From Isoetes taiwanensis (taxonomy: Eukaryota > Streptophyta > Lycopodiopsida > Isoetales > Isoetaceae), in the NCBI GenBank assembly GCA_021234155.1, contig JAJEKV010000024.1:15228913-15292912 (forward strand): 64,000 nt of DNA, given 5' to 3'. Both the position numbers and the translations under genes were made by a program. Position 1 is the stretch's first letter; each line of letters opens with the position of its first letter. Below are positions 34,281 to 47,836 of the stretch, one piece after another. Below the pieces are notes generated by a model. The model had not been told where the DNA came from and ran no database searches. It worked only from the letters and a program-made list of their open reading frames with translations.

Positions 34281-37200
34281 ATCGTCTTCAGGAAGGCAAG
34301 ATGCTTGCTGCTTATGGAAGTCAGGCTTGTTATAATAAATTAAGATCATGAATGATATTAGGCTATGTTATTGGTTTAGTGGCTGTGTTTCCAGCTCAAA
34401 GGAATATCCAGAAATAAGATTGCATACTCTCTATGTCTTTGACTGCCAACTGTGGCAAATAAGAACCTCCTTCCTTTCTAGAATTCTTAATCAAGTATTC
34501 TGTTTGATCTCTCATAACCTGGGCATTACAGTTTGATATTTAAATTTTGGGGTGTCAAATCATTTCATGAAATCATTACAAGAATCTTGTTGGAGACTTT
34601 ATTACTTGTATAGGCCGATCTAGAACTTGAAAGTTCTATTTTAAACAAGCTAAACTCTCTCTTTTTGAAGGGAAATTTATTGACTTCCTAGAATGAGAAA
34701 AAAATATGTCTTTTGAGGCCTGGGGTTCGATTCTCCAATCTCTTTTATTTTGTGCTTTAACTGCAGCTTGCAGCTGTTGAATCTAACAGGTCAAGGACAG
34801 CATACATAATGTTTCTTCGTAGTAAATTTTATGTTTATGGAATCAGAGCTTTTCTAATATGCACTTTCAAATCTCAAGTATAATCATTTCAGACTTCAGC
34901 TTTTCATATTTGCTGATGGTACTCAATTTTAGACCGTAGAACTCTTGTATTTCATCAGGGAACTAGAGGTCTTCTACCGTTGGACTAATTAGCAGATTAA
35001 AAAAATCAAGGAGCTGCGTACTGCCTATGTGGTGTAAGAGAATCTACTTCTCCACATGATGGTCTGATGGTTTTCCTTCACTTTGGTTACAAATGGGATG
35101 CAAGGACATCCCATATTTTGATATTCTACTTGTCGGCGATTCATACATGGTTCTCCATGCCCGATCTCGTAACTTATTTCTTAAGATACCATATTGAACT
35201 ACAGAAGAGAATGAATAAAATGTTATTGCATCAACCTGCCGGTTGAACTTGACTTGAAAGCTCTAGTATTGCAACATTCTTGACAATCACTTCAGCAAAA
35301 TGTGGCTGAATACAATCGCTGCAAACAATGCTCTGTCATGATTACTGCCATCTTGGATCATAACATAAGCATGTGCATATTAACATGAGCTTGTGTGTAC
35401 CATGATGTGGCTCCTACGATAATAGAGTTGTTTTAAGGCTAAAGTTTGCATATCATTTGACTGTCGCTCAATGCTACTTTGAAGTTAAAGTTTGCTTGTC
35501 AATTGACACCATCTGTAGGTTATAGTGGATATAAGTTGTCACTTTCTATTCTATTGTAATATTCTATTGTAATATTGGCCGTGTTTGGTTATCTTGCAAT
35601 ATTGACATTCATTGGTCTTGTTCAACAAGATATGCTTGTGTGTTTTTATCTTAAGCAAATGCAACATGTATCCTTGACAAAAAAAACTTATGCTTTTACG
35701 AATGAATACCCTTGGACAATTTTACGATTGAATTCACTTATGCAAAATCGAAAAAATAGTCGCATCCATTAGATATAGTTTTATTAAGCTTTTGGAATGG
35801 AATTAGGCAATTTTATCACTTTTGCAAAATGGAAAAGGTAGTCACATCCATTAGATATAGTTTTATTATGCATGAGGTCATAAAAGTGTGAAAGCAATGC
35901 AAACTGTTAGCTTTATGGAGCATTGTTTTAAAAGATGTGCCAAGACAACTTAAATTCACATGAATAGTGTATGAAAAGGGCATGAGGATTTATGAGACAA
36001 ATAAGAATAGAATGAAATTTATGAATGAATTGAAGGAAAATTTGGTGTAAACAAATATAATGAGAAAACAAATATAACGGAGCATATATTGGCGACAAAG
36101 AGGTGAGTTAAATGTTCAAAATAAATAAAAGCAAAGGATTTGAACCCATGTCGTGTAACTATCAAGCCTAACATGTGACTACTAGGTTACCATGTGCCAC
36201 AATTCATGATAATAAGTTTAAAAATATAATGTCCAACAATTACAATGTCCAACAGTTACCTAGAAACCACTGTTGCAAACCGACCACTCGGCAGATGGTT
36301 TTAAGTGTTCATTTGTTGCAAACCGGCCACTCCGCTGAAGGTGCACTAGCAATTTGTAAGATATGGATAAAATGTGCATGCATAAAATGTGCACATGTGA
36401 TACTTAAATTGTTGATCATTGGTTGTAGGATATAGAGCATCAAATATATCTTAGATAAATGATAAGGGTAAAAAATTGGATTAGTTGGAGGGCAACCATA
36501 ATATGATTTGCAACACCTCTGTTGTTCAACATATCGTTACACCCGCTTTGTTCTACAATTCATCATCACCTAGTATGTCTTCTTTTGCAGTAAATGGCAA
36601 TGGTCCCACAAAGTCTAAATCAATGGTGTTGTTGCAGAAATAAGTTAAAAGGCTGGACATTCAAAGAGGTTGGCAAGTTGATGGCAGGCATTAGCGATCC
36701 GAGGTTAACACATACCACCACATATCTAGACCACAAAAAAGCATTCTAGTAGTGTTTTAATGTCCTCTTGCTTGTTGCGATAATTCATATTGATTTTCAG
36801 GCAGAATAATTCTTCTCCATGTCTATCCTTTATCCTCTTTGTGCAATTACTAATGAATTAAACAAAGTGTCTGTGTCTCCTCCAAAATATTGTCAGATTT
36901 GTTCTGTCATAAATCTTCTGATTTATTTAGAAGCGCCACCACCTAAACATCTAGATGCCTTTGGCATAAACCTATCAGGCAAAAAGCATCCAAGCATGCC
37001 CCATTCCAGTCCGTTGCAGTTCTAGGTTATACAGGCGGCGCCTACTCTTCTGTCTCAGATTCTATTTACCCAAGCTTTGGATTTGCCAGCTACCTCTGTC
37101 TATCCGGGCAAAAGATGAATTTGTCTAGCATAAAAGCTGGATAACCATTCAGCATATAAGGACACAAAGATTGTTATATGATAAAGCTTTAGAAAACGGA

Positions 37201-39381
37201 TTGGGACCTCTTCAAGCGTGGTGAAAATGAATTAGTTATCGGTATACATTGAAGTTTTATTATTTGTCATCTCACCTGAGAGAATTGAGAAAAAAGGAAT
37301 TGCTACGAAAATATGTAGCTGGCTTAAAGATCTCTCAATATGCAGAATTAAGCGCATGGATCTGCAAACCTTGTCACATTCGTTCTGTTGGTCAAATGTT
37401 CCTTGTAGAGGAGCTTCTATCTAAACCAACGAACAAAACACGTAATATAGACAAGCATTAAAACCATGTCATAGCACATGTATTTATGTAGCAATAAGAG
37501 ATTGCATAACATATAGAAAAACGAGTCTAGAAATCCTTTTTTTCAAGCACTTATGGTCAAGTCCACGTTCCCATATCAAATTCTTTTATCGGAGATATGG
37601 TTCACCTCTCAAAGGTGCTACTCTAGAATGTCAGATAACATATTTTCAGATGGAAATAAACATGGGAAACACTCGCCCTTGTTTGAACATCGCCATTCTT
37701 GAAGGCTATGCCATCCCAAAGTGCTATATGGAAGTACCTCGTCAACGTCCATTGGATAGGGATGAAATTGCGTCTACACAATGGCCATAGGTCCACAGTG
37801 CTTTAAAGCCTGCTAAAAGGAGAAGTGAGCCACTTGGTTTTCTAGGTGGAATGTGCAAGAACATAGGTGCACAGGTCCAGAACAATGAGGATCACAATCG
37901 CCAGTGCTTTAGGGTTGACAAAGACATCACATCATAAAAGCTAGATCAATTCAATGCTTGCCAGAGGTCCACAACGATACCAATTAACACATTTGCTTAT
38001 GAAAAAACCTAGGACAATTGCATCCATTCGAACTGAGACCACCACCTTCGAATTTGGACAGACATATGGGGTTGAGAAGAGCCAGAAAATAGGATATGCT
38101 AATGCTGCCAAATTGGAATTCGTGAAGATGAGTGTCACAGTTTGCAGAATTGCCCAACATTTGTGCCTATCTTGGCACAATATACTAGGTTGGTTACACC
38201 TAACCACCCACTACATGTGCTATTGCAGACATCTTCAGTAATGGCACCAGCATCGTATATCCAGAAGGTCTTACATATGCAAGCTCAATTGTGATCCTCA
38301 CTACAGTGACATGTACAAATGTAAAATTTATTAGCGAGCTTATTGCTGCTACGATTTTTCCCTCGATAATCCTTTCGGGATAGGGTAAAAGTAGATTAGG
38401 GTGTGCCCTAAAAATTATCATTTAGGAACCACAAAAGTACCCAAGAAGGTAGCCAATACTGGGTACTGGGTATCTGTGTAATATCTCAATAAAAGGTATG
38501 TTTTAGAATTGTTGTATTTATTTTGGCCTCCGATAGCATTATCTTTATATCTTAACTTTGAATACTAGCATCTTCTCGACTTTTATGTTGGAGTTTTTGA
38601 ATTAGTTTTTAATGAAAAGAAAAATGAGAAAGTACTCAGTTTTCAAGTACCTAGTGTAGGTACTTTTCCAGGTTGATAAAATGGTACACCCTAACATGCT
38701 TTCACCTGGCATAGTTTTTTCAATCATGGATAGTAATAGGTTCCATAGACCTCTTGGTCTCTGTGGACGATTAAATTAAATTCAATTCTATTTTACTATT
38801 AATAACCATTCAATGTAATTGTAGAGCACATTTGTGTCATGCCTTTTGATATTGAAACTTCTCTTGTATCTACACATTCCTTTCAAATATTTGTTTACTA
38901 TATTTATCTCACATCTTTCAGTTGAAATTTCTCTTATATTAGAAAAGTCATTTATAGAAACCCTTTCTCACAAATTCATCATGCATTGAGAAGGATGACA
39001 ATCATTATACACTGAGTAAGACAATCAGGTTGCTGGAATAGAGTAATAGGGATAGAAATGCAAAGCAATTAACGTCAACAATATGCTCAATAAAAAAAAC
39101 AATTCACATACTAAAGAAATCAGTAGTTAAACTTTGTCGTCCTTCAAACATATCAAAACTACTTAACGGATTGCAAACATGTCAAAACTAGTTATACCTA
39201 CTTGCATCTTCAAGACTTGAGATTGTGGGCAAGTGAGATTAACTCATCACATAACCAACTAAACATGTAATTTAGTTATAGGTTTTGAAAAAGTTCTGAC
39301 ACAACATACTCCTTTGTATGTGAAAGTGTCATTAAGCAGCGAGGTGAATTGGCACAAGTCAAGGACTGAAGGACTAGTACA
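34281..39381. other. Intergenic sequence, AT-rich, no confident gene
   Basis: Small duplications at 35765-35875 (CATCCATTAGATATAGTTTT twice). A LINE-like 3' motif GGTCTCTGTGGACG followed by an AAATTAAATTC tail is at 38755-38790. Several short open frames have no recognisable product. The first coding exon of the membrane protein gene should lie near the right end but could not be picked out. Confidence 0.5.
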
Positions 39382-42300
39382 ATGTCACGCATAGACCCCC
39401 TTGATGGTTATCATATATATGATGGCGGCTTTAATGTCACCAACAAGCATTATTGGAGTGTACATGCCTTTCCTTTTAGATTTCTTAAAGTCATAGTAGA
39501 TGTATTTTTTAGATGACTATATCCATTACCAATACTGTTTGTACTAAGAGATATATTAATAGTGTTTTCTATTAAGAAATAGATGAGAGTAAATAGTAAA
39601 TTTTAAAATTGACATCTAACCGAGTTTATATGTTTTGTCAGTCCGTGACATTTCTTGGAATATGGGCCTATACATTGGGATTAGCATGCCTTGCTTTTGG
39701 CATTATCATCATGTTATGGTTATGGTGGATTTGGCTGGGTAGACAAAAGAAAAGGAACACAAAGACATCTAATGTAAATTTAAATTCTGGATTACTTCGA
39801 CATGTCCAAGCTTTCTTCATTCTACAACTTTGTGTAGTGACATTGTATGTCTTCTATTGGATTTTTTATATTTGATTTACTGGCTAAAATATGACTTACT
39901 ACTATGAGTTGCAGAATCAGTGTTGGATTAATCTCTTGGGGAGATATAAAGATGGAAAAGGAGGTGAAAGCAACTTCAAGAATTCTTGTCACAACATCTA
40001 ATGATGTTATAAACCAGATTGAAGGTGCTTTAGCAATTATTGAGACCGCCAAATTTCCAATGGCGGGTGTCAAAGTGGTTGATAAAATACAATCAGGATG
40101 CAGACGTCTCAACCGGACTGCTCAAAGTGTAGGAAAGAAATTTGAAGCAGTAAAAGTAAAAATTGAGAGCAATTTCAAGTTAGCGTAAGATACCTTGCAA
40201 ACTTTCTGATTTTTAAAAGAATGGCAACATGCCAGGATAAAAAAGAACATGGGTTTTGGCCAAGGAATGTATACTATATTTGAGCACCATAAAACCTATT
40301 TGATATTTATACTATAATAATTTCATTTTCACGTACAATATCATGTGCTTAAGTGCAGGAAGTTTGCAATGAAATCAATGATTACAGCTATTGCCTGCAT
40401 CACAGTGACCGGCTTCGGTATGCTTCTTTGTTGCTTCAAATATTGTAGATTTTGTTATCTAATACTATGACCATCAAGCTATTAAAGGCCTTGTCCATTT
40501 TCTATGTTCCAGTGAGCACTGCAAAAGGATGGCATCGGCCATTAATGTTGTAAGGATCTTCTAATCTCAATAATATATAATGAGTTGTACATTACAATCT
40601 CCATAATAATTTAGCTATACTTCCTTTGCCTTTTTTGCCAACACATTTGTTGTGCAATTAAAAGATAATTTATAATGTATGGGATTTGATTTTTGTAAAA
40701 ATGACATTCTAATGCAAGAAAATGACATTTTAATAATAATAATAATAATATTATTATTAATCATGCCCCTTTTGGACCATGAAGATCATGGAGCAACAGA
40801 TTACATCACTATCTATGTGATTCTACCTTTTTCATATACACCCCTAAAACATTTGGTGACATTTCTAATAATGAATGAAAGCTTATGAAGTCAATATCAA
40901 ATGTATCCCTTAGATGTTGATAAGCCGCGCAATGAAGAAAGACATGTGTCTCATCTTCCACTTCATGTGACTCACACAACAAACATTTACGGTCCTCTCT
41001 TGGAATCTTTGCCCAACGTCCTGTCTCTACTCCAAGTCGGTGTGAGCTGGTTCTGTATCTAGCAATAATCTGTTTAATGCATCTCGGTATCTTTGCTTCC
41101 AAGTAGGCTTGGTTTGTATATACAACCATCGGATTTACCTCTTCCTTATAAAAATCCATCCGAGACCCCTGTTTAGCCCACAATTTATTCACAGCCATCA
41201 TCTGCACTAAATCTCTTGTCCCCACAGCCGTGTCTGGCCAATTATCCATTGTGATCCCCCATTTCTCGGCCCAAACCACAACATCTTTATACCAACCGGA
41301 TTCAAGTGACAGGTTCATAGCCAGCTTGGATATGCGGGTATCCGCTTGTTTACGTATCCTATTCACAAAATTTATGGTCTGGTTCAAGGCCTTGGCTTCC
41401 AATGGAATAAGTCCGGCCTCAGCTAACATGATTGCATAAGGAGTTTGCCTTTTAATTCCCAACTCTTCCATCAAAAATGTCTTGAGTACAACTTCTATTT
41501 GGACCCAACTCTCTCTTGGAATAGCCGGTCCCCATATTGGAGATCCATATAACACTACAGTTTGAACCAATGTTTTGAACAACATTTTCTTCAATCCCCA
41601 ATCTGTAAGACATACTTTATGGCATTTCCTTAGCATGCTGTACAAAGCCACTTTCCCCCCTTACCCTTTTCTTCACACATTCCTTCCACCTTGTAATTAG
41701 AACAGAATTCTAGTCCCGGATACTTGTAGCAATCCACTATTTCCATTTCCTCCCTTTTTATCGCAAATTCTGGTCTACTCACCGTCCCACATATCATTAC
41801 CTTCGATTTCGCTAGATTAACTTGCATTTTTTTCTCCTCACAAAATTGTGCCAAAACATCCAAATGTCTTTGCAATACTTCAAGTCTGTCTGCTAGAAGG
41901 ACCACATCATCTGCATATAATAGAAGCTGAACCATAAAATTACCTAGCTGGGTGCCCTCCGTGCCTCTTCTCCGAAGCCACTCCTCAAGCTCATCAATAT
42001 ACAAACCGAACAAAGTAGGTGACAAAGGGCATCCTTGCCGGACACCTATAGTGCTATGTACCGACTCCGATACTTCGGATCCCAGCTTTATAATCACTTC
42101 CTCGTACAGAGAGGCCACTGAGCTTCGTAAAGAGTCTGGGACACCGAGCTTTTCCATCCTTGCATCTAGACCATCTCTAGGTACTGTATCGAAGGCTTTA
42201 GAGAAGTCTATGAAAGCCATATACAGGGCTTTCCTTGGTACTCTGGCTCTTTCTGAAAGAACTCGTAGGGTTAGAGCATGATCCAGAGTACTGTGATCCT

Positions 42301-45300
42301 GGCGAAAGCCTGCTTGAGACGAAGCCCTTTTACCATTTTCTTCAGCCCAACGACTCAATTTTCGTTCTAGCAAGCTTCCTAACAGCTTTGAGAACATGCT
42401 GCCAACCATGATTGTACGGTAATTCTTAACTTCTAGTTTACTGCCAGATTTATGGATTGGGATTACCTTGTTTTCTCGCCAAGCTTGTGGTAAACCGTTG
42501 ATAACCGCTTCATTCAATTGATGTGTAACTTCTGGAATCAGATCATCTCCACCCCACTTCAAAAGTTCAATGCTCATTCCTTGCAAATCGAAGGCTTTAC
42601 CATTTTTTATGAGTTGGAGAGCTTCTTCCACGTCGCTTTCCGAGAAAATGGGTGCCTCTATGCTGAGTTTTCCCATCGATCCAGCATTCTCCTGATGATA
42701 AAGTGACTTCACCATCTCCAACATATCATTCATGTTCACATTATCTTGCACATTTTTAGTAAGTAGCTTGGACCAGAAAGTTTTTGGGTATTGCAAAAAC
42801 CACTTCTCTATTGACTCTTGTCTCTTCTTCAGAAATGTGCGTTTTTTGCTTCGGATCAAGTCTCTATACCATTTTGGCTTAATTCTGCATCCTTTAGGGA
42901 GCGTTTTCCTGGCTATCCGACAATCATCGTCCCACCAACCGTTGCAATGATGCCCTGGTTTTCGCTGCTTGGTATATCCAAATGTGTCCCCAGCAGCATG
43001 AAGCAAAAGATCTGACAGCAAGGTGGCATCCAAATCCAGGAGACCTGTCCATGTAACCTGAGCAAGCCTATCCGATACTGCTTCCTGAAATGCCTCCCTT
43101 TTTGTATAATCCAGTTTCAGCTTGGGTTTGAATGTTTTGTTAATTTGCTGTGCACTAATATTACCTTCCAGAGTAATACTTAGGTATGCGTGATCGGATT
43201 CTGGCAATTTTGTGCTCACTTCAAAATCTGCGACCAGGTGTGAACTCCTAAGAGACATCACATAATCTACGGTGCTTTCTCCTAACGGGGTAAAGCAAGT
43301 GGAGCCCCCTGATTTTCCAAACCTACTGATCCCGTTCATGATCTTGAGACCACATACTGTACCCATTTCAAGCAGGAAATCACCCATTATATTTCTGACC
43401 TCATCATTCGAAGTTTTGTGGAAATCTATATCTACATATTCTGGTAAGAAGACATCTCCTGGCTGCTCAAATATAACAGATTGAGCTCCCTTAGTCCGAG
43501 CATTGAAGTCTCCCACAATCACTACTTCACCGAGTTAACTAAATTCGGTTACATCCTTACAAAGTGTATGTAATGGGTTTTGTTTATCCAGATCAAGCTG
43601 CTGATACAATTTCATATTTAGTGGTGCATAGTAGCATGAAGCCATATACACCACCTTATCACACATGTTTATCTTTATCCACAAATGCTGGTTATGATCC
43701 TGTACTCTCACAATTGAAATGAAATTCTGCAAAACTGATTTTACATAAACTGCCAATCCTCCATTCCCTCTGCCTACACCTGGTGTTTTCACATTCCACA
43801 CAGAACCCATCAAGTTAAAGCTGTCAATTCTTGGCAAAGCACGAGCCTGGTGCTCCCAAGTTTCACAAAACATAACCACATCAAATTGCTTAATCAGATC
43901 TGCGACTACATCTACTTTTGCTTGCGTAAGCCCATGTGCATTCCAGAACATGACTTTCAAGGCCCCAATTACCTATTCCTTCTTCCTTTTTGTCAAAATG
44001 GCCTTCCCGCACCTATCTAGATATGCAACAAAACCCTCAGCTCTTGCTGCTTTCACCTTCGCCCATTCTAATTTTCTAGCCTCCAACTGAGCTGGGGTTA
44101 AGTCTGGATCTAAATAGAATTTATGTCCTTTCAAGACATTTCTGTTCTGTAATACACGATCCCGTGCTTCTACACTGCGAAATTTAACCAGAATTGGTCT
44201 GTTATAGCCTCCTGGTTTTCCTAGTCTCCTGCCTTGTACCACCTGTGGCTCATGGAGGTGCATAACATCACAAAAAAAATGATCAATTACCTCATTGATA
44301 TCTTCACCTTCTTGCTCTACTATGCCTGAAATTTTCAAATTCCGGGCCCGAGATTGCTGCTCAGATTGTTCAGCCAGAATCTTCTCATGATGTAAAGTGA
44401 GCTGCTCCTTAGTCGATTTTGCAACCAAAGATGCCATGTTCTTCACAACAAGAGTGTTATTTTCTGGTTTGTTTAGAGCTTCCTTCAATTCAGAGTTTTG
44501 GGCTGTGAGTTCTTTATTCTGTCTGACCACCTCTTCAAGCAATTTTCGTAGTTCTATCATCTCTGTTCTCATCTCACTCATTAGGGCAAGCAGATTCGAT
44601 GAGTCCCCTTCATATTCCGGTGGATCTCCCTTGCGGGGAGAGTTAAATAGCTACAAAAAAAATAAAAAAGAACTCTCCTTCACAATTATCATTCTTAATG
44701 CATGTGTCTTTGCTTTCTAGATTTGACGTATATTTGATGGTTAATGGTTTATTTCTCTCTCATTTTTCTTATCAAATGTACCAGGGTCTTTGTATTGACA
44801 ACCATTGCTTTATGTTTGTCATGGATCTTTTCTGGTGTAGGCTATGTTCTTCTAAAGTAAGGCACTCTCCTCCTCCCTCCCTCCCTCTTTCCTTCAATTT
44901 GATAATCTCATAATTTTCTCCAAACATTATTGTACAACAAAGCACTTTTACTGGATATTTAGAAACATTAACTTGGAACATTATACAGACTATCTTGTAT
45001 CTCAAAACTATCATTTAGTATGGGCATTAAATGACATATCGAAGAGGTGTCACCACTCATTATCAAATAATACCATATAGAATAAAATAGATTAGAATAG
45101 ATTTCTTTAAAGAGAAGGATAGCCGTTCAAGCATCTTTGTCAACCATGAAGGAGAGACAAAGTAGATAATTATAGAAACTAAGAAGGCATCTATGGTTTT
45201 ATTTATATTCATGCTTAACAAATGGAATAGCCATATCAAACATGACTACCTTCGTGAGATAATGTCAAGTAAGGACCCACTAAGGAAGAGATCTAATTTC

Positions 45301-46237
45301 CTCCTCTTCTTTATAGTGTCACTAGTGATGCATGCCAAGCAATGCATGACTATAATGGTCATGATAAAAGCTCAAATCTAGCAAAGATTTTGCCATGTTT
45401 AGAAGCAGAGGAAGCATTGACATCTACAAATGCTGCAAGGGCTGCGATTAAGACACTATTGAATCATACAAATGAAGTTATAAGACTTGTAAATATTCAA
45501 GAGCAAATAATTATAGCAGAAATAAATGGTAATCCAAGAACACTACCGATTATATGTGATCCTTATGGTCCTCCTCCTAACTATCCACCAAGTTTGTGCT
45601 CACCAGAAATGTGTACGATACAAAACTTTTCAACTGTAAGTTCTCATTACTCATACAAATTTGCCAAACTAAATATATGTTTTCAAAGAATAGTTACTCC
45701 AAATCTTATTTCCAACAAGAAAAAAAAAATGAAAATCAAACTAGATATTTATCAATATCATCAAGGACGTTAGGCCATATAATGTATCATTATTACTAAG
45801 GAAGGTACTAACTACTCATAATTGCTCTTGAATTGCAGGACTTTGCTGCATTTAAATGTCTCAATGACAATTTAACATACTGTTTCAATAGCAACACTCC
45901 AATACCCCACTCCATTTATATGAACATTGCTGAAGCAATGAATGCCACAACCGATGCCATAGTAGTTCTTCCAACATTATATGACATTTTGACATGCAAT
46001 TATATGGATATGGCATTTCGTGAGCTGGTGTCAACTCATTGTAGTCCGCTCAAATTAGCACTTAGTACACTTTGGATTGGATTCATCACAGCATCAATTT
46101 CAATGATGCTCTTGCAAATGATTTGGCTAACTATTTGCAAGAGGCACTTGACAGAAAAGCAACTACTATGTCATTCAAGCTTTCATAATTTCAAGTCATA
46201 CACGACCGAAGTTCCATTTTATTTTGCAGACCATTAA
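39382..46237 (+). CDS. Tweety/At2g12400-like plant multi-pass membrane protein, 5' exon not found
   Basis: Eight exons: 39382-39459, 39642-39844, 39915-40184, 40359-40417, 40513-40549, 44785-44856, 45317-45635 and 45839-46237. All borders are GT/AG and the phases join exactly, giving 478 codons plus stop; a signal-peptide exon upstream is missing from this model. Visible family features are GGFNVTNKHYW before the first membrane span, two spans with a basic RQKKRN loop, an extracellular helical region, two more spans (MITAIACITVTGFG; LTTIALCLSWIFSGVG), an NVTSDAC motif, ILPCLEAEEAL, LPIICDPYGPPP and a last span near the C terminus. The family, called plasma membrane fusion protein in some plant annotations, is predicted to sit in the plasma membrane; its role is little known. 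The fifth intron (40550-44784) contains an antisense LINE. The coding exons show no damage. Confidence 0.85.
40809..43960 (-). pseudogene. LINE ORF2: AP-type endonuclease and reverse transcriptase
   Basis: The endonuclease starts MKVMFWNAHGLTQAKVD and includes CETWE, then GDFNART, STVDYVMS and ESDHAYLS. The RT has AFIDFSKAFDTVPRDGL, GVRQGCPLSP and the catalytic LLYADDVVLLAD. The C-terminal part has a Cys/His cluster (CLLCESHEVEDETHVFLHC). One in-frame TAA at 43535-43537 splits the endonuclease, and one frameshift lies near 41640. ORF2 nicks DNA and reverse-transcribes the element RNA at the target. Confidence 0.9.
43973..44581 (-). CDS. LINE ORF1 protein: coiled coil plus RRM-like domain
   Basis: 202 residues, intact. 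A leucine-zipper-like coiled coil (residues 1-45; ELRKLLEEVVRQNKELTAQ) precedes a domain of the L1 ORF1p/transposase_22 type: RARNLKISGIVEQEGED, then RPILVKFRSVEARDRVLQ and LTPAQLEARKLEW. ORF1 proteins trimerise and bind LINE RNA. A related domain is found at 49120-49525. Plant L1 ORF1s more often have a DUF4283/zinc-knuckle layout, so this design stands out. Confidence 0.85.
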   Translation of the reverse strand: MSEMRTEMIELRKLLEEVVRQNKELTAQNSELKEALNKPENNTLVVKNMASLVAKSTKEQLTLHHEKILAEQSEQQSRARNLKISGIVEQEGEDINEVIDHFFCDVMHLHEPQVVQGRRLGKPGGYNRPILVKFRSVEARDRVLQNRNVLKGHKFYLDPDLTPAQLEARKLEWAKVKAARAEGFVAYLDRCGKAILTKRKKE

Positions 46238-47160
46238 GCTTAACCTTTTTTTTTTTTTTAGGTCTAGGGATGTAATGGTATTGCTTCTTATTCTTCTAGA
46301 ATCTTATTAGGCCTAAGAAACTAGGAGTCATATTTCAAGCTCGAGTTGATGAGCACTTGGATGAACAATGCTCTAGACCCATCTCAAGCTAAAACTTGGA
46401 TAAGTTAGTGTTATGCCAAGATAACTTGGATATATTATATTAATATGCCAAATTTAAAGTTAATGAATTTGTCTTCACAATGTGAAGAGTTGTAGCTTTA
46501 TTAATGGTAGATCTTGGCCACACAATTTGGGCATATGCCTCATGATGCCAAGCATCTAGAAATCTCCAAGGGGGGTGCACCTATATAATGCGTACAAAAC
46601 CATTAGAATGCATGCAAAAGGGCCCTTTAATGGTCAATCCATACATATACGTCCTAAAAAAATACACAATTACTCTAATGGTTGCGTAGGAGATACGCAA
46701 ATATACACTAAGGGGTCTTTGTATAAGAGCTGAATGCTTACTTTATCTATATAATGATTCTTACATTATATATCCCATATAATTTCATATTTTAAGTTCA
46801 AATATCCAAAAGATAAGTAGAAAACAACTGTTAAAGAAAAAGTTAATTAATCGGGTACTCTGATTCCCCATTTGAGGTGCAAGCTGTACCTCTCATTAAG
46901 CATCCACTCAGAAAGAACACTTCAAAGTTGCTATGTGGGAAAGGACGCTTCATATTATAGATAGTCAGGGTGTATTCCTTCATTAAGGAAGAAGTAAGGT
47001 GTGTTTATGCAATATTTGAGTTGTCATTTGAGTATGTTGGCTTGGATGAGTGTTCTCCTATTATATCGCTTTTCATGTAATTTAAATTATATTAATTAAA
47101 TTTTATTTATCCTTCAAAAGAAAACAGGTTAATTTTTTTTTCTTGTAGTAAAATATTTTT
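46238..47160. other. 3' flank of the membrane protein gene
   Basis: AT-rich with a poly-T run at 46246-46260. No gene or repeat boundary recognised. Confidence 0.5.
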
Positions 47161-47164
47161 TGTA

Positions 47165-47241
47165 AAAGTAGATCGATAGGTAGATAGGTAGGTAGATAGG
47201 TAGATGAATAGATAGACGGACGGACGCGGACGGATAGATAG
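47165..47241 (+). repeat. (TAGA/TAGG/GACG)n microsatellite directly before histone H3 copy 2
   Basis: Mixed four-base repeats that end exactly where the H3 core begins. They occupy the place where the H3 tail should be. Confidence 0.9.
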
Positions 47242-47545
47242 AAGAAGTACCGGTTCAAAGCTGGTTCTGTAACGCTAAGGGAGATCCGAAAGTACCAAAA
47301 GTCAACGGAACTTCTGATACGCAAGCTGCCCTTTCAGCGTTTGGTGTGGGAGATTGCCCAAGAATTCAAGACTGATTTGCGCTTCCAGACGCATGCCATC
47401 CTCGCTCTTCAAGAACCATCGAAGACTATTTGATTGCTCTCTTAGGTGACGCAAACCTTTGCGCCATTCACTCCATTGCAAGAGAGTCACCATTATGCCT
47501 AAGGATTTGACTTTAGCTCGACGGATCCGCGGAGATCCGATGTAA
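47242..47545 (+). pseudogene. Histone H3 copy 2, tail lost, frameshifted
   Basis: From [19 protein letters not shown] onwards it follows canonical H3: [27 protein letters not shown], then after an indel near 47420 [17 protein letters not shown], an insertion near 47473, and [19 protein letters not shown] with a stop at 47543-47545. There are at least two frameshifts. The N-terminal tail is missing and a microsatellite abuts the core. It shares [11 protein letters not shown] with the retrotransposon copy, suggesting the same lineage rather than a fresh copy of the host H3. A WY-type gene starts 291 bp downstream. Confidence 0.9.
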
Positions 47546-47836
47546 ATTTTGAAAGATCTTGGAACAAAAATGTTGTATATATGAAATTTTTTGTACTCTA
47601 TTTATCATTATGAATATATATCGTGTCTAATTGCTGGTCTCAACTGTTTAGTACACAATCCGTATTTTGTAAATATTATTATGAAAAAAAAATTAATTAT
47701 TAAGTATTGACAGTGACGTCAGCACCTTTACCTTTTGGACAAGAAAAAGGGAGAGAGAGGGACACTCATATTATGTGGTTGCTACTCTCTTCCATCTTTG
47801 ACTCTTTGCATTCCTCCTTCCTCTCCTACACTGCTA

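Larger units (their letters stand above)
40725..44650 (-). mobile_element. Nearly complete LINE retrotransposon, antisense in an intron
   Basis: Two ORFs (44581-43973 and 43960-40809) on the minus strand. The 3' end carries an AT-rich (TTA)n tail at 40725-40760. The 5' end is placed near 44650 only approximately, and no target duplication was found. Only one stop and one frameshift separate ORF2 from being open, so it inserted fairly recently compared with other elements here. Confidence 0.85.

Noticed and set aside
34715-34740. tRNA T-arm-like GGTTCGATTCTCC
   Set aside because: No matching acceptor stem, D-arm or anticodon arm could be formed upstream.
36120-36200. Minus-strand tRNA-like or SINE-like phrase (GGGTTCAAATCC)
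   Set aside because: No cloverleaf could be drawn, and no SINE ends or tail were found.
45342-45773. Separate small gene starting at Met 45342
   Set aside because: It is exon 7 of the membrane protein gene; the apparent tail past 45635 is intron.
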